Origin: Thauera sp. GDN1
GTDB taxonomy: Bacteria; Pseudomonadota; Gammaproteobacteria; Burkholderiales; Rhodocyclaceae
Length of the DNA: 64,000 nt
Assembly: GCF_029223545.1 (NCBI RefSeq)
Contig: NZ_CP097870.1
Coordinates: forward strand, 434,001-498,000
Direction: 5' to 3'
Shown here: in pieces, positions 1-10,526 of the stretch
Layout: each line of letters starts with the position of its first letter
How positions within the stretch are numbered: the first letter of the stretch is position 1
Made by a program: the position numbers and the translations under genes
The notes under the pieces: model-generated
What the model was told of the DNA's origin: nothing
Database searches by the model: none
Seen by the model: only the letters and a program-made list of their open reading frames with translations

Positions 1-900
1 CTTGAAGGCGCGGCAGAAGGCGGCTTCGGAGTCGTAGCCGACGTCGAAGGCGATCTGCGCGGTGGCTGCCGGGCTGTCGCGCAGGCGCAGCGCGGCGAGC
101 TGCAGCCGCCAGCTGGCCAGGTAGTGCATCGGCGGCGTGCCGAGCAGGGCGGTGAAGCGCTCGGCGAAGGCGGAGCGCGACAGCCCCACCTCGCGCGCCA
201 GTTCCTCGGTGGTCCACGGATGGGCGACGCGACCGTGCAGCAGCGCCAGCGCGCGTCCGATCATGCGGTCCTGCAGCCCGGCGAGCCAGCCGGTCTGACC
301 CGCGGGCAGGCTCGCCAGATAGCGCCGCACCGCCTCCACGAACAGCAGTTCGGCGAGCTTGCCGAGCACCGCCGCCGAGCCGATGCCGCCTGCGGCGAAT
401 TCCTCGGCGGCGTGGCGGAAGGAACTCGCGATCCAGGCCCCGCCGGTGCCGTCGCGCACTTCCAGCTTCAGCACCGGCGGCAGGGTGGCGACGAGCGGGT
501 TGTGCGGCGCCTCGCAGCCGAGAAAGCCGCACACGATGCGGGTGTGCTCGCCGCCGCCACCCAGGCGCAGCGCGGCCGGCGTGCCGGCGTCCGGTGCCTG
601 CAGGTGGGCGTCGATCGGCGTCGGTCGCAGGCCCGGCGCGCTCGCCAGCAGGTGGCCGTCGTTGCGCGGCAGCATGACGATCTCGCCCGCCGCCACCTCG
701 ACCGCCTCGCCGCCCACCTGCACGAACATGCGCCCCGTCACCACGTAGTGGTAGGCGATCAGGTGCGCCGGGGCCTCGCCCTGCGGAAACTCCTCCGGAC
801 CGACCTGGGATTCGACGCACCACGGCGCGCTGAACTCGGCGTCGAGGAACACGCCGCCCGACAGGCGCACCGCGGCGAAGACGTCGGACAGTGCATCCAC
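1..900 (-). CDS. AraC-family transcriptional regulator with N-terminal cupin (3' end outside window)
   Basis: A GTG at 898-900 follows a good Shine-Dalgarno (AGGAGAGGGA) and opens 300 codons that run off the left edge, so the C-terminal tip is missing. The first ~200 residues look like the cupin effector-binding domain of AraC-type regulators (YHYVVTGRMFVQVGG, then a glycine-rich stretch with RIVCGFLGC). The last ~90 residues are an AraC helix-turn-helix: GLSRSAFAERFTALLGTPPMHYL, then WRLQLAALRL and FDVGYDSEAAFCRAFK, typical of the second helix-turn-helix. The gene is divergent from the TPR protein. The 169-base gap between them holds a tandem CGGCCATG pair (962-977) that could be an operator. 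The effector cannot be told from the sequence. Confidence 0.85.
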   Translation of the reverse strand, partial: MDALSDVFAAVRLSGGVFLDAEFSAPWCVESQVGPEEFPQGEAPAHLIAYHYVVTGRMFVQVGGEAVEVAAGEIVMLPRNDGHLLASAPGLRPTPIDAHLQAPDAGTPAALRLGGGGEHTRIVCGFLGCEAPHNPLVATLPPVLKLEVRDGTGGAWIASSFRHAAEEFAAGGIGSAAVLGKLAELLFVEAVRRYLASLPAGQTGWLAGLQDRMIGRALALLHGRVAHPWTTEELAREVGLSRSAFAERFTALLGTPPMHYLASWRLQLAALRLRDSPAATAQIAFDVGYDSEAAFCRAFK

Positions 901-1069
901 GCTCCCTCTCCTGCTGCGATCCGCGGCGCCGCGGTCAAGACTTCCGGCGTCGCGGACATATCGGCCATGCGGCCATGGACTTAACTTAGCACTGCGCGCA
1001 CGCCCCGGCCGATCTTCGCTGGCCGGGGGTAGAAGGCGCGTCATCCCCACCCCGGCAAGGAGAACGAAG

Positions 1070-2398
1070 ATGAGCTTCCACGACGACCACGGCCTGGCCT
1101 GCACCGGTGCCGACGCCGACAGCGCCGCCCACTACCGGCGCGCCCTGCACCAGTTCCGCTGCTACATCGAGGATCCGGTGGCGAGCGTCGATGCCGCACT
1201 CGCGCTGCGCCCCGACTTCGTCATGGCCCATGCGCTGAAGGCCTGGCTGCACCTGCTCGGCACCGAGCCGGCCGCCATCCCGGTGGCGCGCGCCTGCCTC
1301 GCCGCCGCCGCCCGGCTGCCGGCGAACGCGCGCGAGCGCGGCCACCTGCAGGCGGTCGGCGCGCTGGTGGCGGGCCGCTTCCGCCAGGCCGCACGCGTGC
1401 TGGAGGAGGTCGCGATCGACCATCCGCGCGACGCCCTCGCGCTGCAGGCCGGGCATCTGCTCGACTTCTACGTCGGCAACGCGCGCATGCTGCGCGACCG
1501 CATCGCCCGCGCACTGCCGTCGTGGTCGCGCGGCATGCCGGGCTACCACGCCCTGCTCGGCATGCACGCCTTCGGCCTCGAGGAGTGCGGCGACTACGCC
1601 CGCGCCGAGGCGCAGGGCCGTGCCGGGGTCGAGCTCGAGCCGCGTGACGGCTGGGCCCAGCACGCGGTGGCGCACGTGATGGAGATGCAGGGCCGCGAGC
1701 ATGACGGCATCGACTGGATGCGCGCCGACCCCGCGGCGTGGTCCACCGACAGCTTCTTCCGCGTGCACAACTGGTGGCATCTCGCCCTCTACCACTTCGA
1801 GCTGGGCGAGATCGACGAGGTGCTGGCGCTCTACGACGGGCCGATCCGCGGCGAGCGCTCGACCGTGATCCTGGACATGATCGACGCCTCGGCGATGCTG
1901 TGGCGCCTGCACCTGCGCGGGATCGATGTCGGCACGCGCTGGCAGCAGCTCGCCGAGGACTGGGCGCCGCTCGCGGCCGCCGGCAACTACGCCTTCAACG
2001 ACGTGCATGCGACCCTGGCCTTCGTCGGCGCGGGGCGTTTCGACCTGGTCGACACGGTGCTGGAGGCGCAGCGCGCGGCGATGGCGGGCGAGGGCGACAA
2101 CGCCGCCTTCACGCGCGAGGTGGGCCAGCCGCTGACGCGGGCGATGCGCGCCTTCGGCGAAGGCCGCTACGCCGAGACCGTGCGCCTGATCCGCGAGGTG
2201 CGCGAGATCGCCCACCGCTTCGGCGGCAGCCACGCGCAGCGCAGCCTGCTCGACCTGACGCTGATCGAGGCCGCGCTGCGTGACGGCCAGCAGGCGCTCG
2301 CCCTAGCGCTGTGCAACGAGCGCGTCGACGCCCGGCCGCACAGTCCGCTCACCCGGCTGCTGCTGCAGCGCGCCGCGCCGCTGCGGGCGGCCGCCTGA
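1070..2398 (+). CDS. TPR-repeat protein of the TTC38 family
   Basis: 442 aa, starting after AAGGAG. It is helical throughout with TPR-like segments (ARAEAQGRAGVELEPRDGWA, HVMEMQGR, WHLALYHFELGEIDEVLALYD) and resembles the conserved TTC38 family found in bacteria and eukaryotes. There is no signal peptide or membrane segment, so it should be cytoplasmic. No catalytic residues are evident and the biochemical role of the family is not established. It stands alone: divergent from an AraC regulator and followed after ~100 bases by an unrelated helicase gene. Confidence 0.8.
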   Translation: MSFHDDHGLACTGADADSAAHYRRALHQFRCYIEDPVASVDAALALRPDFVMAHALKAWLHLLGTEPAAIPVARACLAAAARLPANARERGHLQAVGALVAGRFRQAARVLEEVAIDHPRDALALQAGHLLDFYVGNARMLRDRIARALPSWSRGMPGYHALLGMHAFGLEECGDYARAEAQGRAGVELEPRDGWAQHAVAHVMEMQGREHDGIDWMRADPAAWSTDSFFRVHNWWHLALYHFELGEIDEVLALYDGPIRGERSTVILDMIDASAMLWRLHLRGIDVGTRWQQLAEDWAPLAAAGNYAFNDVHATLAFVGAGRFDLVDTVLEAQRAAMAGEGDNAAFTREVGQPLTRAMRAFGEGRYAETVRLIREVREIAHRFGGSHAQRSLLDLTLIEAALRDGQQALALALCNERVDARPHSPLTRLLLQRAAPLRAAA

Positions 2399-2501
2399 GC
2401 CGGGCGCGTCAGCCCGGACTTCGGCGCCGGCCTGCGAGGTCGGGCCAGGGGGCCGACGCCTGCTCTATCGTCGGCGGCATCGGCTGAATATAATTACAGC
2501 C

Positions 2502-4631
2502 ATGCCGCCTTCGTCTTCTCCTGCTGCCGCACCCTCTGCGGCAGTCTCCGACCGTCTCGCTCCCGACCCGCTCGCCCGCCTCAATCCGGCGCAGCGCGCG
2601 GCGGTCGAGCACGGGATCACGGCGGGGGCGGCGACCGCCCCGCAGCCGGCGCCGCCGCTGCTGGTCATCGCCGGCGCCGGCTCGGGCAAGACCAACACCC
2701 TGGCCCACCGCGTGGCCCACCTGATCGCCCACGGCGCCGATCCCGGGCGCATCCTGCTGCTGACCTTCTCCCGGCGTGCGGCGGACGAGATGGGGCGGCG
2801 GGTGAGGCGCATCCTGGCGCAGGCGGCCGCCAGCCGGCCGGGGCTGGCGCAGGCCGAGCTGCACTGGTCGGGCACCTTCCATGCCATCGGCGCGCGCCTG
2901 CTGCGCGACTACGCGGGGCGGATCGGGCTCGACCCCGGGTTCACGATCCACGACCGCGAGGACTCGGCCGACCTGATGAACCTGGTGCGCCACGAGCTCG
3001 GCCTGTCGGCGACCAAGCAGCGCTTTCCGCAGAAGGGCACCTGCCTGGCGATCTACTCGGCGGCGGTCAATACCCAGGCCCCGCTCGCCGAACTGCTGCA
3101 GGCGAGTTTCCCGTGGTGCGCGGAGTGGGCGGACGCGCTCAAGCGCCTGTTCCGCGCCTACGTCGAGGCCAAGCAGGCGCAGCAGGTGCTCGACTACGAC
3201 GACCTGCTGCTGTACTGGGCGCAGATGGTGGCCGAGCCGGAACTCGGCGCCGAGATCGGCGGCCTGTTCGATCACGTGCTGGTCGACGAGTACCAGGACA
3301 CCAACGCGCTGCAGGCGGCCATCCTGCTGGCGATGAAGCCCGACGGCCGCGGCCTGACCGTGGTCGGCGACGACGCGCAGTCGATCTACGCCTTTCGCGG
3401 CGCGACGGTGCGCAACATCCTCGACTTTCCTGCCGCCTTCGAACCGCCCGCGCGGGTGGTGACCCTGGAGCAGAACTACCGCTCGACCAGGCCCATCCTG
3501 GACGCGGCCAACGCGGTGATCGCGCTCGCCGCCGAGCGCTTCACCAAGAACCTGTGGTCCGAGCGCGAATCCGCCCAGCGCCCGCGCATCGTTTCGGTCA
3601 AGGACGACGCCGACCAGGCCGCTTTCGTCGTCGATACCGTGCTGGCGCGGCGCGAGGAGGGGCTCAAGCTCAAGCAGCAGGCGGTGCTGTTCCGCGCCTC
3701 GGCGCACAGCGCCAGGCTGGAGATCGAGCTCACCCGGCGCAACATCCCGTTCGTGAAATTCGGCGGGCTCCGCTTCCTCGAGGCCGCCCACGTCAAGGAC
3801 GTGCTCGCGCTGCTGCGCTGGGCGGAGAATCCGCGCGACCGCATCTCCGGCTTCCGCGCCATCCAGCTGCTCGCCGGCATCGGCCCGAAGACCGCCGGCC
3901 GCGTGCTCGACAACGTCTGCGCCGCGCCCGCGGGCTGCATGCTGCTGGATGAGCAACCGGTGCCGGAGGCGGCGCGCGCGGGCTGGCGCGAGTTCGCCGC
4001 GCTGATCGATGGCCTGGCCGAACGCCCCGCCTGGCCGGCGGATTTCGAGCTCGCCTGCCGCTGGTACGAGGCGCAGATGCCGCGCCTGTACGACGACTTC
4101 GCGGTGCGCGTGATCGACGTCCAGCAGCTCGCGCGCATCGCCGCGTCCTCGCCCAGCCGCCAGCGCTTCCTCACCGAGCTCACCCTCGACCCGCCCAGCG
4201 CCACGAGCGGCGAGGCCGGCATGCCGCTGCTCGACGAGGACTACCTGATCCTGTCGACCATCCACTCCGCCAAGGGCCAGGAATGGAACGCGGTGAGCGT
4301 GCTCAACGTGGTCGATGGCTGCATCCCGTCCGACGTCGCCACCCGCAACAGCGCCGAGATCGAGGAAGAGCGCCGGCTGCTGTACGTGGCGATGACGCGG
4401 GCCAGGGACAACCTCGACCTCGTCGTGCCGCAGCGCTTCTACGTCACCCAGCAGATGGGCATGGGCGACCGCCACGTGTATGCCGGGCGTACGCGCTTCA
4501 TCCCCAACCGCCTGCTCGGCAACTTCGAGCAGATCGGCTGGCCGCCTCCGCCGCCCGAACTCCAGGGCTCGCCGGCCTCGCGCCAGGCGGCGATCGACCT
4601 CGCGGCGAAGATGCGCGACATGTGGCGGTGA
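2502..4631 (+). CDS. ATP-dependent DNA helicase, UvrD/Rep superfamily 1
   Basis: 709 aa. All SF1A helicase motifs are visible in order: Walker A GAGSGKT (~57), QXXXXRAAVEH-like Q-motif region near the N-terminus (LNPAQRAAVEHG), Walker B VDEYQDTN (~261), motif III GDDAQSIYAFRG (~288), motif IV LEQNYRS (~323), motif V TIHSAKGQEWN (~586) and motif VI VAMTRARDNL (~629). These give 3'-5' translocation and duplex unwinding in repair or replication restart. The 709 aa length is like Rep, PcrA or UvrD, but the sequence diverges enough that I do not assign a symbol. An ordinary-looking single gene, with the next gene convergent 6 bases downstream. Confidence 0.9.
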   Translation: MPPSSSPAAAPSAAVSDRLAPDPLARLNPAQRAAVEHGITAGAATAPQPAPPLLVIAGAGSGKTNTLAHRVAHLIAHGADPGRILLLTFSRRAADEMGRRVRRILAQAAASRPGLAQAELHWSGTFHAIGARLLRDYAGRIGLDPGFTIHDREDSADLMNLVRHELGLSATKQRFPQKGTCLAIYSAAVNTQAPLAELLQASFPWCAEWADALKRLFRAYVEAKQAQQVLDYDDLLLYWAQMVAEPELGAEIGGLFDHVLVDEYQDTNALQAAILLAMKPDGRGLTVVGDDAQSIYAFRGATVRNILDFPAAFEPPARVVTLEQNYRSTRPILDAANAVIALAAERFTKNLWSERESAQRPRIVSVKDDADQAAFVVDTVLARREEGLKLKQQAVLFRASAHSARLEIELTRRNIPFVKFGGLRFLEAAHVKDVLALLRWAENPRDRISGFRAIQLLAGIGPKTAGRVLDNVCAAPAGCMLLDEQPVPEAARAGWREFAALIDGLAERPAWPADFELACRWYEAQMPRLYDDFAVRVIDVQQLARIAASSPSRQRFLTELTLDPPSATSGEAGMPLLDEDYLILSTIHSAKGQEWNAVSVLNVVDGCIPSDVATRNSAEIEEERRLLYVAMTRARDNLDLVVPQRFYVTQQMGMGDRHVYAGRTRFIPNRLLGNFEQIGWPPPPPELQGSPASRQAAIDLAAKMRDMWR

Positions 4632-4637
4632 GCCGGT

Positions 4638-5006
4638 TCAGCCCTCTTCGTCTTGCGCGGCCAGCAAAATGCGAAGCGCCTCGGCGTTGTTGTGCGCGGT
4701 GTCGCGCGCGCCGTAGAGCAGGGTGACGACCGCATGCGCGGCGATCAGGCCGCGCAGTTCGGCGAGTGCTGCGGCGGCTGCAGGGGACTGCAGCTCGTCC
4801 GCGTAGCGCTGGCGGAATCCGTCCCAGCGTTCGGGGTCGTGGGCGAACCACTGGCGCAGTTCGTTCGACGGGGCGAGCTCGCGCAGCCAGTGGTCGATGC
4901 CCGCGGCCTCGCGCGCGAGGCCGCGCGGCCACAGGCGGTCGACCAGAACCCGGCAGCCGTCGTCGGCTGCGGGCGGGTCGTAGACGCGGCGCACGCGCAG
5001 GCTCAT
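4638..5006 (-). CDS. DUF488 family protein (YeaO-like)
   Basis: 122 aa. It carries the DUF488 hallmarks: RVYDPPAADDGCRVLVDRLWPRG near the N-terminus, then RELAPSNELRQWFAHDPERWDGFRQRY, and a C-terminal VVTLLYGARDTAHNNAEALRILL. The family is small, cytoplasmic and of unproven function. It starts only 7 bases after the cysK stop on the same strand, so the two are probably co-transcribed. Confidence 0.88.
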   Translation of the reverse strand: MSLRVRRVYDPPAADDGCRVLVDRLWPRGLAREAAGIDHWLRELAPSNELRQWFAHDPERWDGFRQRYADELQSPAAAAALAELRGLIAAHAVVTLLYGARDTAHNNAEALRILLAAQDEEG

Positions 5007-5013
5007 GGCGTGA

Positions 5014-5991
<978 letters not shown>

Positions 5992-6140
5992 GCGGATTTC
6001 CTCATGGGGAAGGCTGACGGAGGGACTGTGCCCGTGGCCGAAGTATAGGCAAGGCGGGCGCCTGCCCGCCATGTCGCGCGGCAAGGTCCACGCCCGCTGC
6101 GAAGCCCCTTGCCGGCAGGCATGCGGGTGTCGGCGCCGTT

Positions 6141-9140
6141 TCAGTCCCGTGTCGCATCGCCCTCGCCGCAGTGCGCGAGGATGTCGGCGCGCACCGTGTC
6201 GCGCAGGGCGAGCAGGTCGTGCCAGTCCTCGCCGGCGGGGTACTGCGGCGCGCAGATCGTGACCGCGAGCGGCCCGGGCCGCGGCCGCCAGCTGCCGTCG
6301 GGCAGCACCGCGCGGGTGCCGGCGAGCGCGACCGGCACCACCGCCAGGCGCTGGCGCGCGGCGGCCTGGAAGGCGCCGAGACGGAAGGCCTGCAGGCCGG
6401 GGCGGGCGCTGAAGGTGCCCTCGGCGAAGAACAGCAGTGGTGCACCGGTGCCGGCGCCGGCGGCGAGCGTGTCGGCGTCCTCCACCCCATGGCCGGCGTC
6501 GAAGCGGCGCACGAAATGCGCGCCCATGCGCTCGAACAGCGGGCGCAGCAGGCGGCTGTCGCGCAGCTCGGCCTTGGCTACGAAGCGCACCGGTTGCGGC
6601 AGCGCGGCGGCGAGCACGAGGCCGTCGATGTAGCTGGCGTGGTTGGCCACCAGCACGCAGCCGGTGGCCGGCAGGCGGTCGGCGCCCTCGACCCGCAGCG
6701 GGCAGCCGCACAGGCGCGCATGCAGGCGCGCGAGGCGGTGGCAGACCGCCCAGCGCTGCGCGAGCCGTGGCAGCGCGAGGATGGCCAGGGTCGCGAGCGG
6801 CGCGAGTGCCATGAATGCGGCCCACGCCCACGCCGCCTGGAGCTGGTGCGGCACCGCCAGCGCCGCGCGGCGGGCACGTCCGCCGACACTCGCCAGTTGC
6901 AGGCGCAGCACCTGCAGCCAGGTGGCGCGGCTGGGGGCGCCGAGGGTGCCGGCGATGTAGGCGTCGCGGATGGCGGCGCGGCGGATCTTGCCGCTGGAGG
7001 TCTTGAGCACCGCATGCGGCGGGGCGAGCACGACCACGTCGGGGGCGAGGCCGAGTTCGTCCATCGCCGCGGCGGTGATGCGCGCCTCGAGCGCCGCCCG
7101 CGTCTGCGCATCGCGCACCCGCGTCTCCGCCACCACGACCAGGCGCTCGTCGGCTTCGCCCGGCGCGTGGGTGCCGAACACCGCCACGCAGCCCTTGCGC
7201 ACGCCGGGCAGCTCGCCCACCGCCTGCTCGAGGTCGTAGGGATAGAGGTTGCGGCCGGCGCGGATGATCATCTCCTTCGCCCGCCCGGTGAGGTAGAGCT
7301 CGCCCTCGGCCAGGTAGCCGTGGTCGCCGGTGGCGAGCCAGCCGTCGCGGATCAGCGCGGCGGTGGCCGCAGGGTTGCGGTAGTAGCCGGCGGTGGCCGA
7401 GGGGCCGCGGAACTCGACCTCGCCGACGCAGCGCTCGGGCAGCGGATGGCCCTCGCCGTCGACGACGCGCAGTGCGTGGCCGGGCAGGACCGGACCGCAG
7501 GACACCAGGCGCAGTGTGTCGGCCTCGTCCGCCGTCGCGGGCTCGACCCGCGCGCCCAGGCGCACGCTGGCCCGCCGCACGCGATCGACCACCACGCCGC
7601 GGCCGGGCGGGGGCACGCACAGCCCCACCGCGCATTCGGCCAGGCCATAGACCGGCATCAGGCTGTGCGCATCGAGGCCGTAGCGGGCGAAGGCGGCGGC
7701 GAAGCGCGCCAGGGTGTCGGGGTTGACCGGTTCGGCGCCATTGGCGGCCAGCCGCCAGGAGGACAGGTCGAGGCCGTCGAGCGCGGTGTCGGCCAGGCGC
7801 TTGACGCACAGCTCGAAGGCGAAGTTGGGCGCCGCGGTGACCGTACCGCGGTAGTGGTGGATCGCCCACAGCCAGCGCTCGGGGCGGGCGAGGAAGTCGA
7901 GCGGCGACATCAGCACCAGGGTGCAGCCGTGGTACAGGCTGCCGAGCCAGGTGCCGATCAGGCCCATGTCGTGGTACAGCGGCAGCCAGCTCACGCACAC
8001 ATCCTGCGGCACGACCGCGGCGGCGCGGCCCCAGGCGCGGATGTTGGCGAGCAGGTTGGCGTGGCTGAGGGCGACGCCCTTGGGGTCGCCGGTGGAGCCG
8101 GAGGTGTACTGGATCAGACCGAGCGCCGCGCTGCGCAGCGGCTGCGGCGGCAGCGGACGGGCGCGGGCGGTCTCGATCGCAGCCCCGAGTGCGGCCGGGG
8201 TGCCGACATGGGTGAGCGTGGGCACCAGTCCGGCGAGCATGCGTGCGAGCGGGCGTACGCGGTCGAAGGTGATCAGCAGCCGCGCCTCGCAGTTGCGCAG
8301 GATGCCGGCCTGGCGGCGCAGGTGCTCCTCGATCTGGTTGGGGCGTGCCGGCGGATACATCGGCACCGGCACCGCGCCGGCGAACAGGATGGCGAAGAAG
8401 CAGCGGAAGAAGTCCAGCCCCGAGGGCAGCATCAGCGCCACGCAGTCGCCCGGGCGCACGCCCAGCGCGACGAGTGCGCCGGCGAGGCGCATGGCGGCCT
8501 CGTGCAGCTGTCCGTAGCTGAGTGTCTCCGCGTGCTCGTCATCGACCAGGAAGCGGACGTGGGTGCGCCCGGGGTGGCGGGCGACATGCCATTCGAGGAC
8601 CTCGACCAGGGTCGTGGCGGATTCCGGGAACCGGGGCGCGGCGCGGGCCGGCGTCGGCTCGGACGCGCCGGTCTGCGCTGCGCCGGCATCGGTGTCGGCG
8701 GTGTGCGCATCGGCGGCACCGCCTGCCGCGCCGGACGGTGGCGCGGGCGCGCGGGGGGCTTGAGCCAGCGCGCGCAGCAGGTCGCGCGGCGTCTCGGCGG
8801 CGGCGAGCACCTCGGTGGGCAGGCGCAGGGCGAAGCGACGCTCGATGCGGGCGAGCAGCTCGACGCGGCTCAGGCTGTCGAGGCCGAGTTCGCGGTCCAG
8901 CGCGCTGTCGAGGCTGGCGTGGCGCGTGGTGCCGGGCTGCAGCTCGCGGACGACCTCGTCGACCAGGCGCAACAGCGCGTCGGCGTCGGGCGGGGAAGCG
9001 TGGAGAGGAGGTGCATGCGTCACAGGTACAGGCATCGCGGCGAAGTCCGGGTGCGCGCCGCCGGGCGGCTCGGGGCCAGGGGATGGGGCGGCCAGTGTCG
9101 CACTCGGCACCGCCCCGGCGGGCGGCGGGCTTGGTAACAT
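6141..9140 (-). CDS. Fusion protein: acyl carrier domain, fatty acyl-AMP ligase-like domain, PlsC-type acyltransferase
   Basis: About 999 aa from the ATG at 9140; an ATG at 9035 (964 aa) is equally possible, since neither has a clear Shine-Dalgarno and the extra 35 residues are Pro/Ala-rich. Residues ~52-130 form a carrier domain with LGLDSL (Ser89, predicted phosphopantetheine site). After an Ala/Pro linker comes an AMP-binding domain with [11 protein letters not shown] (~342), [12 protein letters not shown] and [19 protein letters not shown], close to fatty acyl-AMP ligases. The C-terminal third has membrane-like segments and a glycerolipid acyltransferase module with NHASYIDG (~830) and FFAEGTFS (~901). 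It could activate a fatty acid, load it on its own carrier domain and transfer it to a lipid or other acceptor. The order differs from E. coli Aas, where the acyltransferase comes first. The acceptor is unknown. Confidence 0.85.
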   Translation of the reverse strand: MLPSPPPAGAVPSATLAAPSPGPEPPGGAHPDFAAMPVPVTHAPPLHASPPDADALLRLVDEVVRELQPGTTRHASLDSALDRELGLDSLSRVELLARIERRFALRLPTEVLAAAETPRDLLRALAQAPRAPAPPSGAAGGAADAHTADTDAGAAQTGASEPTPARAAPRFPESATTLVEVLEWHVARHPGRTHVRFLVDDEHAETLSYGQLHEAAMRLAGALVALGVRPGDCVALMLPSGLDFFRCFFAILFAGAVPVPMYPPARPNQIEEHLRRQAGILRNCEARLLITFDRVRPLARMLAGLVPTLTHVGTPAALGAAIETARARPLPPQPLRSAALGLIQYTSGSTGDPKGVALSHANLLANIRAWGRAAAVVPQDVCVSWLPLYHDMGLIGTWLGSLYHGCTLVLMSPLDFLARPERWLWAIHHYRGTVTAAPNFAFELCVKRLADTALDGLDLSSWRLAANGAEPVNPDTLARFAAAFARYGLDAHSLMPVYGLAECAVGLCVPPPGRGVVVDRVRRASVRLGARVEPATADEADTLRLVSCGPVLPGHALRVVDGEGHPLPERCVGEVEFRGPSATAGYYRNPAATAALIRDGWLATGDHGYLAEGELYLTGRAKEMIIRAGRNLYPYDLEQAVGELPGVRKGCVAVFGTHAPGEADERLVVVAETRVRDAQTRAALEARITAAAMDELGLAPDVVVLAPPHAVLKTSSGKIRRAAIRDAYIAGTLGAPSRATWLQVLRLQLASVGGRARRAALAVPHQLQAAWAWAAFMALAPLATLAILALPRLAQRWAVCHRLARLHARLCGCPLRVEGADRLPATGCVLVANHASYIDGLVLAAALPQPVRFVAKAELRDSRLLRPLFERMGAHFVRRFDAGHGVEDADTLAAGAGTGAPLLFFAEGTFSARPGLQAFRLGAFQAAARQRLAVVPVALAGTRAVLPDGSWRPRPGPLAVTICAPQYPAGEDWHDLLALRDTVRADILAHCGEGDATRD

Positions 9141-9206
9141 CGCCGCCCATGTCTGCCTGCCTTGATTCCCGCTCCCCCCGGGTGGTTCCCCGCCGAGGAG
9201 CGCCCC

Positions 9207-10451
9207 ATGCCTGATCAGCTCGCCCTCGGCCTGCGCGATGTCGCCGCCCTCGGCCAGATCTTCACCCCCGAGCCGGTGGTGCGCGCGATGCTCGCGCTGC
9301 GCCGCAAGCACGGTCGCGTGCTCGAGCCGTCCTGCGGCGACGGCGCCTTCCTGCGCCATCTGCTGGGCGCGGTCGGGCTCGAACTCGATCCCGACCACTG
9401 CCCGCCCGGTGCGCAGGCGATCGACTTCTTCGCCTATCCCGAGCGCGAGCAGTTCGACACCATCATCGGCAATCCGCCCTACGTGCGCTTCCAGGACATC
9501 CCGGAACCGACCCGGGCGCTGATCGCGCGCGGCCACTACGGCGCCTGCCTGGACAAGCGCGCCAACCTCTACCTGTTCTTCATCGACAAGTGCCTGCGCC
9601 ACCTGAAGCCCGGCGGCGAGCTGATCTTCATCACGCCGCGCGACTTCCTCAAGGCGACCTCGGCGGTGAAGCTCAACCGCCTGCTGTTCGAGGCGGGCTC
9701 GATCACCGATGCGATCGAACTGGGCGACGCGCGCGTGTTCCCCGATGCGGTGCCGAACTGCCTGATCTGGCGCTTCGAGAAGGGCCGCAGCGAGCGCAGC
9801 CTGCGCTACTGCGAGATCGGCGTCGGCGACGCGCTCGACGCCGCGCTCGCCGCGCCGGTGTGGGTGGAGCGCCACTTCGTCGAAGCCGGCGGCCACCTGA
9901 TGTTCGCCCGCGGCGACTATCCGCTGCGCCTGTCCGATGTGGCCTTCGTCAAGGTCGGTGCGGTGTCGGGCGCGGACGAGCTGTACGCCGACGCGGCACA
10001 CGGCAGCCGCGACTTCGTGTGCTCGTCCACGGTCAGCACCGGGCACACCCGGCGCATGATCTGGAGCGAGCCGGGCGAGCAGCCGCCGGCGGTGCTGCTG
10101 CCGCACAAGGTGCGCCTGCTGCAGCGCAAGGTGACGAAGTTCGACGAGTCGAACTGGTGGATGTGGGGACGGATGCACTACCGCAGCACGCAGCCGCGGG
10201 TGTACGTGAATGGCAGGACGCGGGTGGCCAGGCCCTTCTTCGTGCATCCGTGCACCGACTACGACGGCGCGGTGATGGCGGTGTTTCCGCGCCGCGCGGA
10301 TGTCGACCTCGAGGCCTTCCGCGACGCGCTGAACGACGTCGACTGGGCGGACCTCGGTTTCGTGTGCGACGGGCGCTTCCTGTTCACCCAGCGCAGCCTG
10401 GAGAACGCGCCGCTGCCGGCGGCGTTCGAGCGCTTCCTGCCCGCAGGTTGA
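9207..10451 (+). CDS. N6-adenine DNA methyltransferase, M.TaqI/Eco57I-like, no partner nuclease
   Basis: 414 aa from the ATG at 9207, which follows GAGGAG; an in-frame ATG 45 bases upstream lacks one. The SAM-binding motif I is VLEPSCGDGAFL (~36-45) and the catalytic motif IV is NPPY (~88-91), the signature of amino-methyltransferases acting on adenine. The order (motif I before IV, target recognition at the C-terminus) fits the gamma class. AKRANLYLFFIDKCLRHLKPGGELIFITPRDFLK-type sequence follows, as in Eco57I methylase domains. There is no endonuclease or specificity gene nearby, so it is a solitary methylase, with a DNA or perhaps RNA target. It is divergent from the ligase/acyltransferase fusion gene. 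Confidence 0.83.
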   Translation: MPDQLALGLRDVAALGQIFTPEPVVRAMLALRRKHGRVLEPSCGDGAFLRHLLGAVGLELDPDHCPPGAQAIDFFAYPEREQFDTIIGNPPYVRFQDIPEPTRALIARGHYGACLDKRANLYLFFIDKCLRHLKPGGELIFITPRDFLKATSAVKLNRLLFEAGSITDAIELGDARVFPDAVPNCLIWRFEKGRSERSLRYCEIGVGDALDAALAAPVWVERHFVEAGGHLMFARGDYPLRLSDVAFVKVGAVSGADELYADAAHGSRDFVCSSTVSTGHTRRMIWSEPGEQPPAVLLPHKVRLLQRKVTKFDESNWWMWGRMHYRSTQPRVYVNGRTRVARPFFVHPCTDYDGAVMAVFPRRADVDLEAFRDALNDVDWADLGFVCDGRFLFTQRSLENAPLPAAFERFLPAG

Positions 10452-10526
10452 AGCCCGCCTCCGCCGGAGCGAATGCCCCGATCCGCCAGGCCGCGCATCG
10501 TGTGCGCCGCCCGGCGGATGCAGGCA

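Noticed and set aside
2409-4475. Long open frame antisense to the helicase gene (688 codons), and similar ones at 6171-9137 (+) and 22648-25773 (+)
   Set aside because: They are by-products of high GC and strong third-position bias. Their proteins are rich in Arg, Ala, His and Gly without any recognisable motif, while the opposite strand encodes clear enzymes.
9141-10247. N-terminal extension of the ligase/acyltransferase frame on the minus strand
   Set aside because: The open frame continues to 10247 but is antisense to the adenine methyltransferase gene with its NPPY motif. The extension has no family resemblance.
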